Assembly: GCF_001026905.1 (NCBI RefSeq)
Contig: NZ_LAQL01000015.1
Span: forward strand, 1 to 64,000
Length of the DNA stretch: 64,000 nt
Reading direction: 5' to 3'
Source of the DNA: Kiloniella spongiae
Lineage (GTDB): Bacteria; Pseudomonadota; Alphaproteobacteria; Kiloniellales; Kiloniellaceae
Part shown: positions 62,122-64,000 of the stretch, one piece after another
Numbering within the stretch: position 1 is the stretch's first letter
Layout of the letters: each line of letters opens with the position of its first letter
Notes under the pieces: generated by a model
Seen by the model: the letters and a program-made list of their open reading frames with translations, nothing else
Database searches by the model: none
What the model was told of the DNA's origin: nothing
Made by a program: the position numbers and the translations under genes

Positions 62122-63072
62122 ATGTCTGCAAAACAGATTATCTTTCCTCTTGTTGGTATCGTTGCCCTCGCTGGTGCAGCGTATGCTGGTTATTCCTATG
62201 GAATAAAAGGAGGAACACTACCTTTCCTTGGTGGTGATCAGGCTGCTGAGGTTGCATCAGATGCTCCTGCTGGAGATGATCCGGTCATGGCCAAAGTTGG
62301 TGATGTTGAAATTCGCCGCTCAGAAGTTGTGAAGTTTGCTGAAAGCATTCCAAACATCCCTCAGGAACAGATCGATCTTATTTTACCTGAGCTTGTTGGA
62401 CAGGTGGTTGATTTGAAATTGATCACAAAAGAAGCGACAACGAGCGGTTTGGGAAATGACCCTGAAGTTCAAAAGCGTGTGCGTGACGTTAAAGAGAGAA
62501 TTCTGGTTGAGATTTTCTTGAACAGAGCTCTTGAGAAAGAAGTCACCGACGAAGCCGTTGAAAAAGCATATCAGGACTATCTGATTGCAAACCCTCCGGT
62601 TCGTGAAGTTTCTGCCCGACACATTCTTGTTGAAAAGGAAGAGACTGGAAAAGATCTGATCAAACAGCTTGATGAAGGCGCTGATTTTGCCACTTTAGCC
62701 AAAGAACATTCTACCGGCCCAAGTGGTCCAGGTGGTGGCGACTTAGGCTTCTTCCAAGCAGAGCAGATGGTTAAGCCTTTCTCAGATGCTGCATTTGGCA
62801 TGAAAGTTGGTGAACATACTATTGCGCCTGTTCAAACCAGATTTGGATGGCATGTTATTAAAGTTGATGCAGAACGAGATTCTGAACAACCAACAAAAGA
62901 ACAGCTCGATGGTCAGCTTCGTTCTGAACTTTCAAGAAGTGCCTATGAAAGTATTGTCGAGAACCTCAAAAATGGGGTAGAGATTGAAATAATTGGTGCT
63001 GAGGCCGAAGAGGCCGCGCCGGCAGAAAATGAAGAAAAGCCAGAAGGTGAAAAAAAACCTGCCAGCGAATAA
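62122..63072 (+). CDS. Membrane-anchored parvulin-type peptidyl-prolyl isomerase
   Basis: A 316-residue foldase with one N-terminal membrane helix (about 6-28) that probably anchors it in the inner membrane, a SurA-like helical region (about 55-155), and a PpiC domain (about 163-250) with ARHILVEKEETGKDLI, GPSGPGGGDLGFF and TRFGWHVIKVDAER. The last 25 residues are Glu/Ala/Lys-rich low complexity. Unlike its upstream neighbour it lacks the long acidic linker. AAGGAG lies before the ATG. The two share domain order and may be paralogues. A strong terminator ends the pair. Confidence 0.92.
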   Translation: MSAKQIIFPLVGIVALAGAAYAGYSYGIKGGTLPFLGGDQAAEVASDAPAGDDPVMAKVGDVEIRRSEVVKFAESIPNIPQEQIDLILPELVGQVVDLKLITKEATTSGLGNDPEVQKRVRDVKERILVEIFLNRALEKEVTDEAVEKAYQDYLIANPPVREVSARHILVEKEETGKDLIKQLDEGADFATLAKEHSTGPSGPGGGDLGFFQAEQMVKPFSDAAFGMKVGEHTIAPVQTRFGWHVIKVDAERDSEQPTKEQLDGQLRSELSRSAYESIVENLKNGVEIEIIGAEAEEAAPAENEEKPEGEKKPASE

Positions 63073-63075
63073 TGT

Positions 63076-63104
63076 AAAAAAGCCCGGTTTAACCGGGCTT
63101 TTTT
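63076..63104 (+). terminator. Rho-independent terminator of the foldase pair
   Basis: Fourteen-bp arms AAAAAAGCCCGGTT/AACCGGGCTTTTTT separated by one T, effectively an 11-12 bp stem with a short loop, begin right after the stop codon. Symmetrical A and T runs would allow action in both directions. Confidence 0.93.
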
Positions 63105-63144
63105 ATGAAGGCTGTTTGTGGCTGTAATAGGTAGGATTTGTGTA

Positions 63145-64000
63145 ATGGAACTTCAAAAATCTCCGCTCGCTCCGTCGAGTTTTCCGGAAATGCCCGAAAT
63201 TGATGGGGTGAAGCTGTCTACAAAAGCTTGCGGCGTGAAATACGAGGGTCGTACGGATGTTCTTTTGATGAGCTTTGACAAAGGAACAACAATCGGTGGC
63301 GTTTTGACGCGTTCTCTTACCTGTTCTGCGCCTGTTGAGTGCTGTCGTGATCATTTGAAATCGGGAGAGGCAAGGGCGATTGTTGTTAACTCTGGTAATG
63401 CAAATGCCTTTACCGGACGACTGGGAACGGCATCTGTTGCTCGGACCGTGGAGGCAACAGCCAGAGAATTGAAATGTCCTGAGAATGCAGTCTTTGTTGC
63501 TTCAACAGGTGTTATTGGCGAACCGTTACCCGATGAAAAAATAACGTCAGCTTTAGGGGATATGAAAACAGACCTCTGTTCTAATAACTGGCAGGGGGCT
63601 GCCGAAGCCATCATGACGACAGATACTTTTGCCAAAGGGGCAACAATCAAAACTCAGATTGACGGTAAAGTTGTCACTATTAATGGTATTGCCAAAGGAT
63701 CAGGAATGATTGCCCCTGATATGGCAACTATGTTAAGTTTCGTTGCGACGGATGCAGCTTTGTCTCCGGCGATGGTTCAAAATTTAATCTCAAGTGGCGC
63801 GGATTTATCGTTTAATTCAATTACAGTTGATAGCGACACTTCGACCAGTGATACCGTCCTGCTCTGTGCGACAGGAAAAGCAGGGAACACACTGTACAAC
63901 GATATTAACGCACCAGAACTTGCTGATTTTATTCAGGCTTTGAATAAAGCCCTAAAGAATTTGGCACATCAGGTCGTTCGGGATGGTGAAGGCGCGAGTA
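63145..64000 (+). CDS. argJ: Glutamate N-acetyltransferase ArgJ (5' part)
   Basis: Bifunctional ornithine acetyltransferase/N-acetylglutamate synthase of arginine synthesis; it recycles the acetyl group from N-acetylornithine to glutamate. The frame is open to the window end, giving 285 codons of an expected 400 or so. Visible features are RAIVVNSGNANAFTG near 75-89, AEAIMTTDTFAKGA near 153-166 and KGSGMIAPDMATMLSF near 184-199. The Thr at about 195 is the self-cleavage nucleophile that splits the proenzyme into alpha and beta chains. AGGTAGGA precedes the ATG. The cut is the window edge, not a truncation. Confidence 0.95.
   Translation, partial: MELQKSPLAPSSFPEMPEIDGVKLSTKACGVKYEGRTDVLLMSFDKGTTIGGVLTRSLTCSAPVECCRDHLKSGEARAIVVNSGNANAFTGRLGTASVARTVEATARELKCPENAVFVASTGVIGEPLPDEKITSALGDMKTDLCSNNWQGAAEAIMTTDTFAKGATIKTQIDGKVVTINGIAKGSGMIAPDMATMLSFVATDAALSPAMVQNLISSGADLSFNSITVDSDTSTSDTVLLCATGKAGNTLYNDINAPELADFIQALNKALKNLAHQVVRDGEGAS

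Noticed and set aside
1-64000. CRISPR arrays, tRNA/rRNA genes, insertion sequences, toxin-antitoxin or known defence systems
   Set aside because: Searched by eye on both strands. No regularly spaced repeats, cloverleaf-like sequences, transposase motifs or defence domains were found.

Overview
The window looks like chromosomal DNA of a moderately AT-rich alphaproteobacterium, probably of the marine Rhodospirillales/Kiloniellales type. The supporting gene content is a class I lysyl-tRNA synthetase, the aroK-aroB-CorC and bolA/J-domain/cobS/cobT neighbourhoods, single-chain methylmalonyl-CoA mutase with MeaB, an L-malyl-CoA lyase, and TipF-like and TipN-like polar proteins. Gene density is high. 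I saw no tRNA, rRNA, CRISPR array, insertion sequence or prophage. The lineage is inferred from gene content only.

Layout. 0.1-9.8 kb: a DinG/XPD-type helicase, lysK, a GIY-YIG-like small protein, an S24-type repressor, an RluE-type pseudouridine synthase, an orphan 69-residue protein, a DUF952 protein, pyrD and an ArsC-family reductase. 10-12.3 kb: a membrane-anchored degenerate EAL protein (TipF-like) and a class IIA HAD phosphatase. 12.8-20.3 kb: methylmalonyl-CoA mutase, a 787-residue membrane coiled-coil protein, an Atm1-like ABC exporter and the mutase chaperone MeaB, all on the plus strand. 20.4-30.4 kb: rpmB, a phytase-like esterase, an AT-rich kinase-like gene, and a complete heme-uptake operon on the minus strand (hemP, receptor, tonB, hmuS, hmuT, hmuU, hmuV) behind two Fur-like boxes.

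30.4-38.6 kb: cobT, cobS and a J-domain gene, divergent from bolA and a ribbon-helix-helix gene; then DUF2889, a CorC-type transporter, aroB and aroK. 38.7-45.9 kb: a self-contained sugar-catabolism cluster (ROK regulator, binding protein, permease, ATPase, GH3 glycosidase, SDR dehydrogenase). It appears to interrupt a block that is usually contiguous. 46-51.3 kb: a 46-residue membrane protein, a secreted helical protein, xerD, malyl-CoA lyase and accA. 51.4-57.6 kb: a molybdopterin oxidoreductase, a LysR regulator, an acyl-CoA dehydrogenase and a TPP enzyme. 57.7-64 kb: secA, two parvulin foldases and the 5' part of argJ.

Functional links. Methylmalonyl-CoA mutase needs adenosylcobalamin, and cobS/cobT encode two subunits of the aerobic cobaltochelatase that makes it. 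Malyl-CoA lyase and the mutase are both steps of the ethylmalonyl-CoA pathway of acetate assimilation, so a B12-dependent C2/C3 carbon route is plausible. SecA and the two foldases form an export and periplasmic folding group. No established novel defence or mobile system is visible. The most interesting unexplained items are the TipF-like/TipN-like pair, the coiled-coil and exporter genes between mutase and MeaB, the inserted sugar cluster, and several structured intergenic elements.
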